Positions 27,862-37,283 of a stretch of DNA of 64,000 nt are shown here, piece by piece. The DNA comes from an uncultured Gemmiger sp. (lineage in GTDB: Bacteria > Bacillota > Clostridia > Oscillospirales > Ruminococcaceae). The notes under the pieces are model-generated. The model was not told the origin of the DNA. It was given only the letters and a program-made list of their open reading frames with translations, and did not search any database. The position numbers and the translations under genes were made by a program. The stretch covers positions 62,001 through 126,000 of the forward strand of contig CALXHQ010000024.1 in NCBI GenBank assembly GCA_944388145.1. Direction: 5' to 3'. Every line of letters begins with the position of its first letter. Within the stretch, counting starts at the first letter, position 1.

Positions 27862-30234
27862 ATGGCCGAATTGTCCCTGACACTGCCGGTTCGCCGGTTG
27901 GTGGAATTTTTGCTGCGCACCGGCAGCATCGACAACCGTTTTACCGGATTTGACCGGGCGCTGGAGGGGGCTCGCCTGCACCGCAAACTGCAAAAGGAAG
28001 CTGTGGCTGACCACCCTGACTACATTGCCGAGGTCACCCTGCGCCACACCCTGACGGTTGCGGATGTGGAATATACCATCGAGGGCCGAGCCGATGGCAT
28101 CTTTACTGCGCCGGACGACACCGTTACTATCGACGAGATCAAAACCACTGTGCTGCCTGTCGAAACCATCACCGGTGAGCAGGCGTCGGAACACTGGGCT
28201 CAGGGGCAGGTCTACGCCTTTATCTACGGCGTGCAGAAGGACCTGCCCCGTCTGCGTGTCCAGTTGACCTATTATCAGGTGGACGAGGAGCTGACCTTGC
28301 ACTTTGCACGCGAGTATACCATCGAGGAACTGGCAGGCATTGTCACCAATCTGCTGGTGCAGTACGCCCCCTGGGCCCGCCGCGCAGCCCGGTGGAGGGA
28401 ACAGCGCACCTGCGGACTTGCTGCCATGCACTTTCCGTTCCCCGATTACCGCCCCGGCCAGAAAGCCATGATCACCGAGGTATACCGCACCTGCACCACC
28501 GGTGGGCAACTGCTCTGTCAGGCCCCCACCGGCATCGGCAAAACGATCAGCGTGCTTTTCCCGGCCCTGAAGGCGATGGGGCAGGCGGGCGGCCCGATTT
28601 TTTACCTGACCGCCCGGGGAACTACACGAGCTGCTGCGGAGAATGCCCTGCAAACCATTCACAAGGCCAACCCCGGCCTGCCGCTGCGCAGCATTACGCT
28701 GACCGCCAAGGACAGAATCTGCCTGTGTGAAAGCCGGGAGTGCACACCTGAAGCCTGCCCCTACGCAAACGGCTACTTTGACCGTATCAAGCCGGCCCTT
28801 TGGCAGGCGCTGGACGTGGACAGCCTCACCGCCGACAGCCTGCAATCCCTGGCCCGGCAGCATACTGTCTGCCCGTTTGAGCTGGGGCTGGACGCCAGCC
28901 TCTGGTGCGATGTGGTTGTGGGGGATTACAACTATCTGTTTGATCCGGTTGTCTCCCTTAAGCGCTTTTTTGAGACGGCCGGCGACTACATTTTCCTCGT
29001 TGACGAGGCCCATAACTTGCCCGACCGCGCGCGGGATATGCATACGGAAAGCTTGCTCAAAAGCAGCTTTGTGCAAGCTCGCAGGCTGCTGGGCAAGGGC
29101 AAAAGCCGGTTAAAGACCGACCTGGGCAAAGTCAACGCCGCCCTGTTGGACTGGCGCCGCCGATGCGAGGAGGAAGGCGGACGCGCTAAAACGCTGATGC
29201 GTCCGGAACAGGACGAGGCCTTGAGCCGGATGCTTCAACGATTGTGCGAACCGCTGGAAGCCTGGCTGGACGAGCACCGTGACCCTACCGAGGTTCACGC
29301 TGCCCTGCTGCAGCTCTACTTCGATATCCGCGCCTGGCTGCGTGTGGCAGACACCTTTGATGAACGTTTTATCCTGCAGGCGGCCGCCTTCGGCAGCGAT
29401 GTGCGCCTGACCCAGCTCTGCCTGGATCCCAGTGAATTTTTGCGGGCCAGCTTTGCCCTGGGCAGGGCGGCGGTGCTGTTTTCGGCCACGTTGGCGCCGG
29501 CCGGTTACTACAAGGATCTGTGCGGTCTGCCGGATGCCCGTGCCGTGGCACTGAAAAGCCCGTTCCCGCCGGAGAATCTCGGCCTGTTTGCAGTCTGCCA
29601 GATCAGCACCCGTTACAGGGATCGGGAGGCAAGCGTTGCCCAGGTGGCGGACTGCCTGGCCGCCATGGCGGCGGCCAAGCCGGGCAACTACCTGGCCTTT
29701 TTTCCAAGTTACAGCTACATGGAAAAGGTGCAGGCAGCCTTTGCTGAGCGTTATCCTGATATCCCGCTGCAGGTTCAGCAAAGCGCCCTGGACGAGGCAG
29801 GCCGCGCCGAGTTTCTGGCGCAGTTTCGACCTGACCCGCAGGGGACGCTGCTGGGCTTTGCGGTGATGGGCGGCGTTTTTGGGGAGGGGGTGGACCTGGC
29901 CGGCAGCCGGCTGATCGGCGCGGCCATCGTCGGCCCCGGTCTGCCCCAGGTCGGCCCCCGGCAGGAACAGCTGCGGGACTACTTTGAGCGCACCCGGGGC
30001 AGCGGCTTTGACTATGCTTACCGCTATCCGGGCATGAACAAGGTGCTGCAGGCGGCCGGGCGTGTCATCCGTACGCCGCAGGATCAGGGTGTGGTACTGC
30101 TTATTGACGATCGGTTTGTTGATTTGGACTACCGCCGATTGCTGCCCCCTCACTGGGAACAGCTTACCCCGGTGTACAGCCTGGACGAGCTGAAACGGGC
30201 ACTGCGGCGGTTCTGGGACAAAACCGCCGGCTGA
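27862..30234 (+). CDS. Fusion of PD-(D/E)XK nuclease and Fe-S XPD/DinG-like helicase
   Basis: A 790-aa protein. The first about 150 residues carry a RecB/Cas4-type nuclease core: His40, Asp78 in GRADG, D91-E92-x-K94 (DEIK) and the QxxxY motif Q114-Y118. The rest is a superfamily 2 helicase: Walker A APTGIGKT (221-228), four cysteines in RICLCESRECTPEACPY plus HTVCPF that can bind a [4Fe-4S] cluster, and a DEAH box (LVDEAHN). A role in DNA repair is likely but unproven. The ATG follows AAGGAAGGGGG; a much longer reading overlaps the upstream gene and is not a real start. Confidence 0.88.
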   Translation: MAELSLTLPVRRLVEFLLRTGSIDNRFTGFDRALEGARLHRKLQKEAVADHPDYIAEVTLRHTLTVADVEYTIEGRADGIFTAPDDTVTIDEIKTTVLPVETITGEQASEHWAQGQVYAFIYGVQKDLPRLRVQLTYYQVDEELTLHFAREYTIEELAGIVTNLLVQYAPWARRAARWREQRTCGLAAMHFPFPDYRPGQKAMITEVYRTCTTGGQLLCQAPTGIGKTISVLFPALKAMGQAGGPIFYLTARGTTRAAAENALQTIHKANPGLPLRSITLTAKDRICLCESRECTPEACPYANGYFDRIKPALWQALDVDSLTADSLQSLARQHTVCPFELGLDASLWCDVVVGDYNYLFDPVVSLKRFFETAGDYIFLVDEAHNLPDRARDMHTESLLKSSFVQARRLLGKGKSRLKTDLGKVNAALLDWRRRCEEEGGRAKTLMRPEQDEALSRMLQRLCEPLEAWLDEHRDPTEVHAALLQLYFDIRAWLRVADTFDERFILQAAAFGSDVRLTQLCLDPSEFLRASFALGRAAVLFSATLAPAGYYKDLCGLPDARAVALKSPFPPENLGLFAVCQISTRYRDREASVAQVADCLAAMAAAKPGNYLAFFPSYSYMEKVQAAFAERYPDIPLQVQQSALDEAGRAEFLAQFRPDPQGTLLGFAVMGGVFGEGVDLAGSRLIGAAIVGPGLPQVGPRQEQLRDYFERTRGSGFDYAYRYPGMNKVLQAAGRVIRTPQDQGVVLLIDDRFVDLDYRRLLPPHWEQLTPVYSLDELKRALRRFWDKTAG

Positions 30235-30307
30235 GCCCACATCAGGCAAAGTGGCCTTCTGCGCGGACTGCACGGCAGGGATTGCTTGTACCGGCCGAAG
30301 AAAGCGT

Positions 30308-30336
30308 TTTACTTTTGGCGGCAGTTCAGGTATAAT
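30308..30336 (+). promoter_or_regulatory. Sigma-A promoter of deoB
   Basis: TTTACT, 17 bp, TATAAT, 63 nt upstream of the GTG start. Confidence 0.7.
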
Positions 30337-30399
30337 ACAACAAAAACCATGCCGTTTTGTAAACGGATACAGCGCATTCAAACACAAAGGAGAACAATC

Positions 30400-31575
30400 G
30401 TGGCAAAACGTGTATTTCTGATCGTTCTGGACAGTTTCGGCATTGGCGCCGAGCCGGACGCGGAAGCATTCGGGGACGCCGGCACCAACACGCTGGCTGC
30501 TGTGGCGGCGCATCCTGCATTTCGCGGCGAAAACCTGGCAAAATTGGGCTTGTTCAACATTGACGGGGTGACCTGCGGCACCCCTTGCTCCGCCCCGGTG
30601 GGCAGCTTTGCCCGCCTGCGGGAGGCGAGTGCCGGCAAGGATACCACCATCGGCCATTGGGAAATTGCCGGATTGGTCAGCGCCGAACCGCTGCCTACCT
30701 TCCCCAATGGTTTCCCGCAGGAGGTGCTGGATGCCTTCACGGCCAAGACCGGCTATCAGGTGCTGTGCAACAAGCCCTATTCCGGCACCCAGGTGATCCG
30801 AGATTATGGTGAGGAACATCTGCGAACCGGCGCTTTGATCGTCTACACTTCTGCCGACAGCGTCTTTCAGATCGCCGCCAACGAAGCCATCGTCCCGGTG
30901 GAAAAGCTCTACGAGATCTGCCGGCAGGCGCGGGAGCTGCTTACAGGCAAGTATGGCGTCGGCCGTGTCATTGCGCGCCCCTTCATCGGTGATCGGGCGG
31001 ACAATTTCACCCGTACCAGCCGCCGGCATGACTTTTCGCTGCTGCCCCCGCGTGAGACGATGCTGGACAAGCTGCAGTCCGCAGGCAAGGCCACCATCGG
31101 CGTGGGCAAAATCTACGATATTTTTGCTGGCCGTGCCGTCAGTGAGACCATCCGCACCGCCGGCAACACCGAAGGGATGCAGGTTGCGCTGGAACTGGCT
31201 GATCGCGGTTTTGACGGCCTCTGCTTTGTCAATCTGGTGGATTTTGACATGCTGTATGGCCACCGCCGCAATGTGGAGGGTTATGCCGCAGCACTGGCTG
31301 AGTTTGACGGCTGGCTGCCGAAATTCATGGCCAAAATGCACCCCGATGACGTGCTGATGATCACCGCTGACCATGGATGCGATCCCTCTTATACCAAAAC
31401 GACCGACCATACCCGCGAGTATGTGCCTTACCTGATTTACGGTTCGTCTGTCCGTTCCGGTGTTGATCTGGGTACCCGCTACTGTTTTGGCACCATCGCC
31501 AACACGGTCTGCGGTTTGCTGGGCGTAGAAACCTGCCTGGATGGCTGCGGTGTCCTCCATGAGATCACCCGCTGA
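30400..31575 (+). CDS. deoB: Phosphopentomutase
   Basis: DeoB (391 aa) interconverts ribose/deoxyribose 1- and 5-phosphate in nucleoside catabolism. Alkaline-phosphatase-fold metal motifs are clear: VLDSFGIGAEPDA at the N-terminus, AGKDTTIGHWE with the phosphorylated Thr, DRADNFTRT, and TADHGCDPS. The start is GTG, 6 nt after AAAGGAGAAC; an in-frame upstream ATG lies inside the promoter. It leads a short run of genes whose starts overlap or nearly touch. Confidence 0.96.
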   Translation: MAKRVFLIVLDSFGIGAEPDAEAFGDAGTNTLAAVAAHPAFRGENLAKLGLFNIDGVTCGTPCSAPVGSFARLREASAGKDTTIGHWEIAGLVSAEPLPTFPNGFPQEVLDAFTAKTGYQVLCNKPYSGTQVIRDYGEEHLRTGALIVYTSADSVFQIAANEAIVPVEKLYEICRQARELLTGKYGVGRVIARPFIGDRADNFTRTSRRHDFSLLPPRETMLDKLQSAGKATIGVGKIYDIFAGRAVSETIRTAGNTEGMQVALELADRGFDGLCFVNLVDFDMLYGHRRNVEGYAAALAEFDGWLPKFMAKMHPDDVLMITADHGCDPSYTKTTDHTREYVPYLIYGSSVRSGVDLGTRYCFGTIANTVCGLLGVETCLDGCGVLHEITR

Positions 31576-32413
31576 GCTGCATACGGGGGTCTGTACTGTG
31601 GCAGTCTTTCTTTTGCGAGTGGTGGCGGTAGTGCTCACCGTCTACTCTGTGGGGCTGGTCTTCACCAGCAACTTTAACATGGGTAACCTGCTGGTCTGGC
31701 TGTTGACTGCTGCGGTGGACTGCTACTGCATTTGGTACCGGCCCATCAATCGGTGGTTTGCCGCCGGGGTGGGGCGTATCGTGGGCATTGTGCTGCTCAT
31801 CTGTGTGGTATTGTATGCGGGAATATTGGTGTTCGTTTCGGTCAGCGGCTACACCAACACCGCTACCGGTGGAGAACGGGCCATCATCGTGCTGGGGGCT
31901 GGCCTGCGGGGCGACCGGCCCAGTCTGCTGCTCCGCTACCGGTTGGATAAGGCGTACGAGTATGCCGTGCAGCATCCGGATATGCTAGTGATCACCTCTG
32001 GTGGCCAGGGGCGTGACGAGTGGGTGCCGGAGGGGCAGGCCATGCGGGATTATCTCTTGACAAAAGGCTTGAATCCGAACCGCGTGGTGGCAGAGAGCAA
32101 GTCTACCTCAACCGAGGAAAATTTCCTTTTTTCCAGGCAGATCCTCCTAGACCAGGGAATGCCGGAGGATGTGTCCATTGTTTATGTTACCAACGCTTTC
32201 CATTGCTACCGGGCAGGAGAGTATGCCCGGCGTGCCGGATTTGCGGACCCGCATGCGCTGCCGGCTGGAATCTCCATCCTCAGTGTACTGCCCTGCTATC
32301 TGCGGGAAGTGCTGGCGGTCCTGTATTACTGGGTGTTCAAAAGCTCAGAATCTGGGCTGATGCACAGCATGGTGGGAATTCTTTCCCTGAACAAAAAATT
32401 CTTCTACAAATAG
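31559..32413 (+). CDS. YdcF/ElyC-like (DUF218) membrane protein
   Basis: About 284 aa: three to four membrane segments in the first 110 residues, then a DUF218 domain with IIVLGAGLRGDRPS, TSGGQGRDEWVPEG and ESKSTSTEENFLFS. ElyC, a relative in E. coli, affects undecaprenyl phosphate use and cell envelope integrity; the activity of YdcF proteins is not known. The start is unclear: this ATG overlaps deoB by 17 nt, an ATG six codons earlier is possible, and a GTG at 31598 after GGGGG is another candidate. Confidence 0.82.
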   Translation: MRSPAELHTGVCTVAVFLLRVVAVVLTVYSVGLVFTSNFNMGNLLVWLLTAAVDCYCIWYRPINRWFAAGVGRIVGIVLLICVVLYAGILVFVSVSGYTNTATGGERAIIVLGAGLRGDRPSLLLRYRLDKAYEYAVQHPDMLVITSGGQGRDEWVPEGQAMRDYLLTKGLNPNRVVAESKSTSTEENFLFSRQILLDQGMPEDVSIVYVTNAFHCYRAGEYARRAGFADPHALPAGISILSVLPCYLREVLAVLYYWVFKSSESGLMHSMVGILSLNKKFFYK

Positions 32414-32477
32414 TGGCGATTCCGGCTGGGATCTGATGGCGTTTCCGGCTGGAGAAAACAAAAGGAGCTGTTTGCAC

Positions 32478-33239
32478 ATGCAAATCCGCTATTATAAAGA
32501 GTATAGCAACTACCTCAATCGAGATATGGAATTCAAGGTGTTCGGTCACGCCGGACGGCCCATCCTCATCTTCCCTTGCCAGAGCGGCCGTTTCTTTGAC
32601 TGGGAAAATAACGGGATGTGCAGCATCGCGGCACCTTGGATCGATGCCGGCAAGCTACAGATTTTCTGCGCCGACAGCATCGATCGGGAAAGCTGGGACA
32701 ACAACGGTCCCGGCCGCCCCCGGATTGAGATGCAGGAGCGCTACTATAATTATGTCACCGGTGAACTGACTCCCCGTCTTCTTGAAATCAACAGGGAACA
32801 GGGGGCTGATCATACCGGTCGCGTCTTGACTGGCGGTGCCAGTGTGGGTGCATTTCACGCGGTCAATTTTTTCCTGCGCCGGCCGGATCTGTACAATGGC
32901 ACCATTGCCCTCAGCGGCATATACAGCAGCCGGGTGTTCTTCGGAAACTATATGGACGACCTGGTTTACCGCAACAGCCCCTGCGACTATATGCGCAATT
33001 TCCCGGCGGATCATCCCTACAAGGAACTTTACGCGCAGGCAGACAAGTTTATCATGTGCTGCGGTCAAGGCGCCTGGGAAGATGAACTGCTGGCCTCCAC
33101 CAGGGAACTGCGCGATATCCTGGAAGATAAGGGCATCCATCCCTGGGTGGATATCTGGGGCGCCGATGTGAGCCATGATTGGCCCTGGTGGCAGAAACAG
33201 TGGCCCTATTTCCTGGAAAAGACTCTGGGCCAGCCGTGA
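32478..33239 (+). CDS. Esterase-family alpha/beta hydrolase
   Basis: A 253-aa cytosolic-looking protein of the putative esterase D/antigen 85 family. The nucleophile elbow is GGASVGA with Ser about 122; the catalytic His is expected in GADVSHDW near the end. There is no signal peptide. The ATG is 10 nt after AAGGAG; a longer in-frame version lacks a site. It ends in TGATG overlap with the next gene, a polytopic membrane protein, so the two are translated together. Substrate unknown. Confidence 0.84.
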   Translation: MQIRYYKEYSNYLNRDMEFKVFGHAGRPILIFPCQSGRFFDWENNGMCSIAAPWIDAGKLQIFCADSIDRESWDNNGPGRPRIEMQERYYNYVTGELTPRLLEINREQGADHTGRVLTGGASVGAFHAVNFFLRRPDLYNGTIALSGIYSSRVFFGNYMDDLVYRNSPCDYMRNFPADHPYKELYAQADKFIMCCGQGAWEDELLASTRELRDILEDKGIHPWVDIWGADVSHDWPWWQKQWPYFLEKTLGQP

Positions 33240-34762
33240 TGGAACAGAACAAACGGGGTGTTTCCGCTCCCCAGCGGAAGGAGGCGGGGGCAACGCGCAG
33301 GCTGCGCTGCGGACTTTGTATCGGTATGCTGCTTTTGCTGATTCCGGTGTTTGCAGTGGCGGTTTATGCCCGTCCTTCTGCAGATGATTTCATCTATGCA
33401 AGAGCAACCCACGCAGTGGTACAGCAGTACGGTGCCGATTGGCCCCGGCTGCTTCGGGCTGCGCTGGATGCCGACCTGAACTTTTACAACACCTGGCAGG
33501 GGCTGTACGTCTCGGGCTTTCTCTTGGCCTTGCAGCCGGCCATTTTTGGCGGGCAGTGGTATGGGCTGACAATAGTTCTGGTGGCGGCTATGCTGTTCTT
33601 GGCGTCGCTGGCACTGGCCGGGGCTGTGGTACATCGTCTGGCGCCGGGTACCCGGGGGCTGCCGACTTTCCTGGCACTTGTATTCACCTTTGCCGTGATT
33701 GAGGGTATGCCCAATCAGGTGGAAAGCCTTTACTGGTACAATGGCGCCATGAACTATCTGCCGTTTTTCGCCCTTGCACTAGGGGTGATTGCGCTGCTGA
33801 TCGGCATGTCGCCCGGTGAGCGGCGCCGGCCGGTTTGGAAAAAAATTCTGAGAACGGTGGCAGCCTGCCTGTTTTGCCTGCTGATTGGCGGAGGCCATCA
33901 TGTGATTATCCTGCTCACATTGATGTTACTGGCTTTTGCCGTTCTTTGGTTTGCCCGCCGCCGCGCTTTCTGGCCGGTGGCCCCTCTGCTGTCCTGTCTG
34001 TTGGGACTCTTTTTCAATATGAGTTCGCCGGGCACAGCGGTGCGGATGTCAGGCTTCTCCTCGGCGTCTTTGCCGGAGGCTGTATTCAAAAGCCTGATTT
34101 TATCGGGGCTTTCCGTTCTTCGCTGGCTGGACCTGCCTTTCGTTTGCCTGCTGCTTCTGCTCACGCCGGCCCTCTGGCACCTGGTGCGGAGCCCTATACT
34201 GAAAGATAGCACTTTCCGTTGGCCGTGGCTGCCGCTGGCTGCCACCTTTGTGCTGATCTGGGGCATGATCTGGTTGCCCTCCTATACCATGGGCGGTATC
34301 GGCCCGGGGCGGCTGATCAATGTGGTTTGGATGACATTTTTGCTGGGTGCCATTGTCAGTTGGGCGGTTTTTCTCGGCTGGCTGGCTAGGATCAGCAAGG
34401 CCGCTGTGGACAGATTCCTGCCACGCCGAGGGACTGCGCTGATTGCAGCCGCGCTGGTTGTCTGCATGGCCAGCATTGGCGGTCATACTGTTAAGGAGGG
34501 GCTGGACAACCGCTTTGCCACCAGCCTGGAGGCTGTCTGGGAGCTGGCAAACGGTACGCCCCAGGCGTTTGCCGCGGCGATGGACGAACGAGAAGCCAAA
34601 TTGACTGACCCAGCCGCCCATGATGTGGTGATTCGCACCCTGACAGAGGATGAGCGCCCTGGCCTTCTGTATTTTAGCGATGTAGTGCCTGGTCCGGACA
34701 GCTGGGGACTGACAGCGTACTACGGTAAGGAGTCGGTCCTCGTGGAACAGCCCCAGGAATAA
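33239..34762 (+). CDS. DUF6056-type polytopic membrane protein
   Basis: A 507-aa protein with about ten to eleven hydrophobic segments. The first extracytoplasmic loop holds PSADDFIYAR and FYNTWQGLYVSG, a pattern of DUF6056/glucosyltransferase-GtrII-like proteins with an Asp-Asp pair in the position of GT-C catalytic acids. A lipid-linked sugar transferase role is possible but not shown. The start A is the last base of the preceding stop codon. The C-terminal 60 residues are soluble. It ends the deoB transcript at a strong terminator. Confidence 0.78.
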   Translation: MEQNKRGVSAPQRKEAGATRRLRCGLCIGMLLLLIPVFAVAVYARPSADDFIYARATHAVVQQYGADWPRLLRAALDADLNFYNTWQGLYVSGFLLALQPAIFGGQWYGLTIVLVAAMLFLASLALAGAVVHRLAPGTRGLPTFLALVFTFAVIEGMPNQVESLYWYNGAMNYLPFFALALGVIALLIGMSPGERRRPVWKKILRTVAACLFCLLIGGGHHVIILLTLMLLAFAVLWFARRRAFWPVAPLLSCLLGLFFNMSSPGTAVRMSGFSSASLPEAVFKSLILSGLSVLRWLDLPFVCLLLLLTPALWHLVRSPILKDSTFRWPWLPLAATFVLIWGMIWLPSYTMGGIGPGRLINVVWMTFLLGAIVSWAVFLGWLARISKAAVDRFLPRRGTALIAAALVVCMASIGGHTVKEGLDNRFATSLEAVWELANGTPQAFAAAMDEREAKLTDPAAHDVVIRTLTEDERPGLLYFSDVVPGPDSWGLTAYYGKESVLVEQPQE

Positions 34763-34806
34763 CAGAGGGGTGGCCGTCAAAAAAGCACCACCCAACCGAA
34801 CTCTAA

Positions 34807-34862
34807 GATGCCCCCTTCCCGGTCTTTAGCAGGTTTTGCTGTCTGCCGGGAAGGGGGCATCT
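34807..34862. terminator. Terminator of the deoB-DUF6056 unit
   Basis: A perfect 16-bp stem GATGCCCCCTTCCCGG with its complement, loop 24 nt with inner pairing, then CTCAATTTT. Confidence 0.85.
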
Positions 34863-35020
34863 CAATTTTCAGATGGTACGGTACCTCTTGGGCAAGGCTC
34901 AGGTGAATTTGAAAAAACTCGGTATTTGAACGGTACGGGAAATGTATCATAGAGGACTGGCAACGTGCATTTGCCGCTATTTTGCAAATTTACCGGTTCC
35001 CCGGCCAGAGTGGATGTGGT
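34863..35020. other. Non-coding stretch between convergent genes
   Basis: No gene, promoter with good spacing or repeat was recognised. It is less GC-rich than the flanking genes. Confidence 0.4.
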
Positions 35021-36244
35021 TTAAGGGACAGTACTGACCGGGATATCCGCTTTCGGGTCAATGCGTGGACAAAGCACCGGCAATGGCTTGTTTGTCACGG
35101 CAAAGAACACGCAGGGCAGCAACAAAATCAGTGGATTGGCGGACAGCAGAAACGGTTTGTTTTCCATAAACAGGTAAGCCATCATAGCGGTCATGCACAA
35201 AAGTTCACCGGTGTGGTGCCCCTTTGCCAACCGCCAGATCAGCAGAAGAAACACGGCCGCCACCAGTACGGCACCCAGCACACCCTTGTTCATGGGAAGT
35301 GCCAGATACATATTGTCGATAGCGCTGTGCTCGTCACCGTCGGTGGACAGGCCTCCCAGCAGGGTGACGGGATGCTGCCAGAAAATGTTGTGCCAGATTT
35401 CAAAACGACCGGATAATGTGCGGTTGATTTTGGACAGAAGGGGCGTCAGTTCAGAATTGAGTGGGTCAAACCGCCAACCCGCCCAGATACTGAATCCTGT
35501 AATCACCGGGTAGATGGCAAGCACCAGTGTGTGATAGACCCGGGTTTCAAAAAAGCGGGGAAGAACCTTCTGGCCGGCAAACAGCATCAACAGCAGAATC
35601 ATGGTGCCGCCCGCACCGCGGCAGATAGGCACAAGCAGCGTATAGAGTGCGAGTGCCGCCAGCCCGCACCAGTCAAACCAGCGCAGTTTAGGCCAGCGCA
35701 GCCAGGCCCAGGCAAAAAACACTCCGATCAATCGTGCACCATATCCGTTGTAATGGCCGTATCCAAAGTCCCAGTTGCGGCAGTAGAACTTGAAGGGAAC
35801 CAACGGAGTGAACAAATGCAGCAGCTGCACCAGCACCAACCCTGCGACAGCTGCAGCCAGGTAGACCCGCAGCAGCCTGCGCAGGTCGGTATCCTTGGCA
35901 GCAAGACCTGCCAGCGCTGCCAGCACAAACCATTCATCCCCGCCATACGCCGTGGCAAATCCGGTATAGCACAGCACTGCCAACAGTACGACCCACTGCC
36001 AACGGCGCTCGTAGTTTGTCAAAAAAATGCACTTCAACAGCAACAGCAGCGCACCGCCGCCGGTGAGAACCAGCCGTGCCGCACGGCTGAATGCGGGCAA
36101 TGTGGATTGTATGTTGGAGCTGAACACCTCGCTGAGAACGAGCAGCAGCAAAATCCCAAGTTCCACGCATTGCTGCGCCAATTGGCGGCACCGGGCCTCC
36201 GAGGGGGATTTCTTTCGGATAATTGGCAAAAGCCGGATCAGCAT
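35021..36244 (-). CDS. O-antigen polymerase/ligase-like membrane protein
   Basis: A 407-aa protein with about ten hydrophobic segments and a long extracytoplasmic loop in the second half (about residues 250-310). GYGHYNGYGAR in the middle and LSGRFEIWH in the loop recall Wzy/WaaL-type polymerases and ligases, which join glycan units on lipid carriers; the similarity is only at pattern level. The ATG follows AAGGAAGG by 12 nt. It stands alone, facing the DUF6056 gene, so the two may belong to one surface-glycan function, which is inference. Confidence 0.65.
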   Translation of the reverse strand: MLIRLLPIIRKKSPSEARCRQLAQQCVELGILLLLVLSEVFSSNIQSTLPAFSRAARLVLTGGGALLLLLKCIFLTNYERRWQWVVLLAVLCYTGFATAYGGDEWFVLAALAGLAAKDTDLRRLLRVYLAAAVAGLVLVQLLHLFTPLVPFKFYCRNWDFGYGHYNGYGARLIGVFFAWAWLRWPKLRWFDWCGLAALALYTLLVPICRGAGGTMILLLMLFAGQKVLPRFFETRVYHTLVLAIYPVITGFSIWAGWRFDPLNSELTPLLSKINRTLSGRFEIWHNIFWQHPVTLLGGLSTDGDEHSAIDNMYLALPMNKGVLGAVLVAAVFLLLIWRLAKGHHTGELLCMTAMMAYLFMENKPFLLSANPLILLLPCVFFAVTNKPLPVLCPRIDPKADIPVSTVP

Positions 36245-36331
36245 ACAGCGGCCATCCTTCCTTTTGTAGTGGTTGCGGTCTTCTCCACAGCCCGACAGCT
36301 TTCGGCATAGTTTGTCCCGCAGTGGGCCGGA

Positions 36332-37219
36332 CTAATCGTTTTGACTTTTAAATTCGGGCTGTTCCTGAAGCACCTCCAGGAACTTTTCTGCGGGTTTGGA
36401 GAACACCTGATATTTCTTCCATACCAAATACATGCCAATATCCAATGCCGGCTTCAGTGGCCGAAAGCACAGCCGTGTTCCCTGGGTATTCAGCAGTTTG
36501 TCCAGCGTCAGGGCATAGCCCAGCCCCTCATCTACCAGCAGCGAGGCATTATACAGAAGGTTGTAGGTGGCCACGATGTTCAGCTGACTGAAACTGCGGC
36601 GCAACCAGTGGGTCAGCTCGGCGCCCTTCTGACGGCTCATGATCAGCGGCTGATCCCACAGGTCTTCCGGCTCCACGGCGTCCTTTGCGGCCAGGGGGCA
36701 GTCGTTGGGCATCAATACGCCCCAGACATCCCGAACCGGGAAGGGGAGTGTGTCATACTTGGAAAGATCTGGTGTGCCGATCAGCAGGCCAAAATCGATC
36801 AGTCCCTTGTCCAGCTGTTCGGTCACCAACGGGCCGTCGCCGCTGATAATATGGTACTGGACCTGGGGAAAGTGTGCGTGCAGTTGGCGGGCAGCCTTGG
36901 CCAAAAGCCGGAGACCATCGGTTTCGCCGCTTCCGATGCGGATGTCCCCGGCGATGGTTTCGTCCGAATCGATAATTTCACTCTCGGTTTTATGTACCAG
37001 ATCAATAATTTCCTCCGCGCGTTTGCGCAGCAACATGCCATCCTCTGTCAAAGTGATGCGCCGGCTCCCGCGGATCATCAGCTGCTTGCCCAGTTCCTCT
37101 TCCAGTTCCTTCAGCTGACGGGAGAGCGTCGGCTGGGACAGATGCAGCGACTCCGCTGCACCAGAAATGCTCTGTTCACGGGCCACTGCCAGAAAGTATT
37201 GCAACACACGCAGTTCCAT
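36332..37219 (-). CDS. LysR-family transcriptional regulator
   Basis: A 295-aa LysR-type regulator: a winged helix-turn-helix at residues 1-60 (EQSISGAAESLHLSQPTLSRQL), a linker helix, and a periplasmic-binding-like effector domain from about 90. The gene is divergent from a polar amino acid ABC transporter across 181 bp containing paired GGTATTTGA elements, so it most likely controls that operon and itself. The effector is not known; in Firmicutes such regulators next to cystine transporters often sense O-acetylserine or related thiol signals. Confidence 0.9.
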   Translation of the reverse strand: MELRVLQYFLAVAREQSISGAAESLHLSQPTLSRQLKELEEELGKQLMIRGSRRITLTEDGMLLRKRAEEIIDLVHKTESEIIDSDETIAGDIRIGSGETDGLRLLAKAARQLHAHFPQVQYHIISGDGPLVTEQLDKGLIDFGLLIGTPDLSKYDTLPFPVRDVWGVLMPNDCPLAAKDAVEPEDLWDQPLIMSRQKGAELTHWLRRSFSQLNIVATYNLLYNASLLVDEGLGYALTLDKLLNTQGTRLCFRPLKPALDIGMYLVWKKYQVFSKPAEKFLEVLQEQPEFKSQND

Positions 37220-37260
37220 TGATACTTTTCACCTTCCTGCCCACAATATAACACCCTAAA

Positions 37261-37266
37261 ATTATA
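37261..37266 (-). promoter_or_regulatory. Probable -10 element of the lysR gene
   Basis: TATAAT on the minus strand, 42 nt upstream of the regulator start. No good -35 is found at 16-18 bp, as is common for promoters regulated by LysR proteins. Confidence 0.4.
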
Positions 37267-37283
37267 CCTGTCAAGCATAGAAT

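Noticed and set aside
27310..29076. 588-codon minus-strand open frame
   Set aside because: Shadow of the PRK06851-type ATPase and the helicase; low-complexity Gln/Gly-rich translation with no motif.
29110..31638. Very long open frame (842 codons) on the minus strand opposite the helicase and deoB
   Set aside because: It is antisense to two clear genes, has no family resemblance and no ribosome binding site; GC-rich codon bias of the true genes leaves the opposite frame open.
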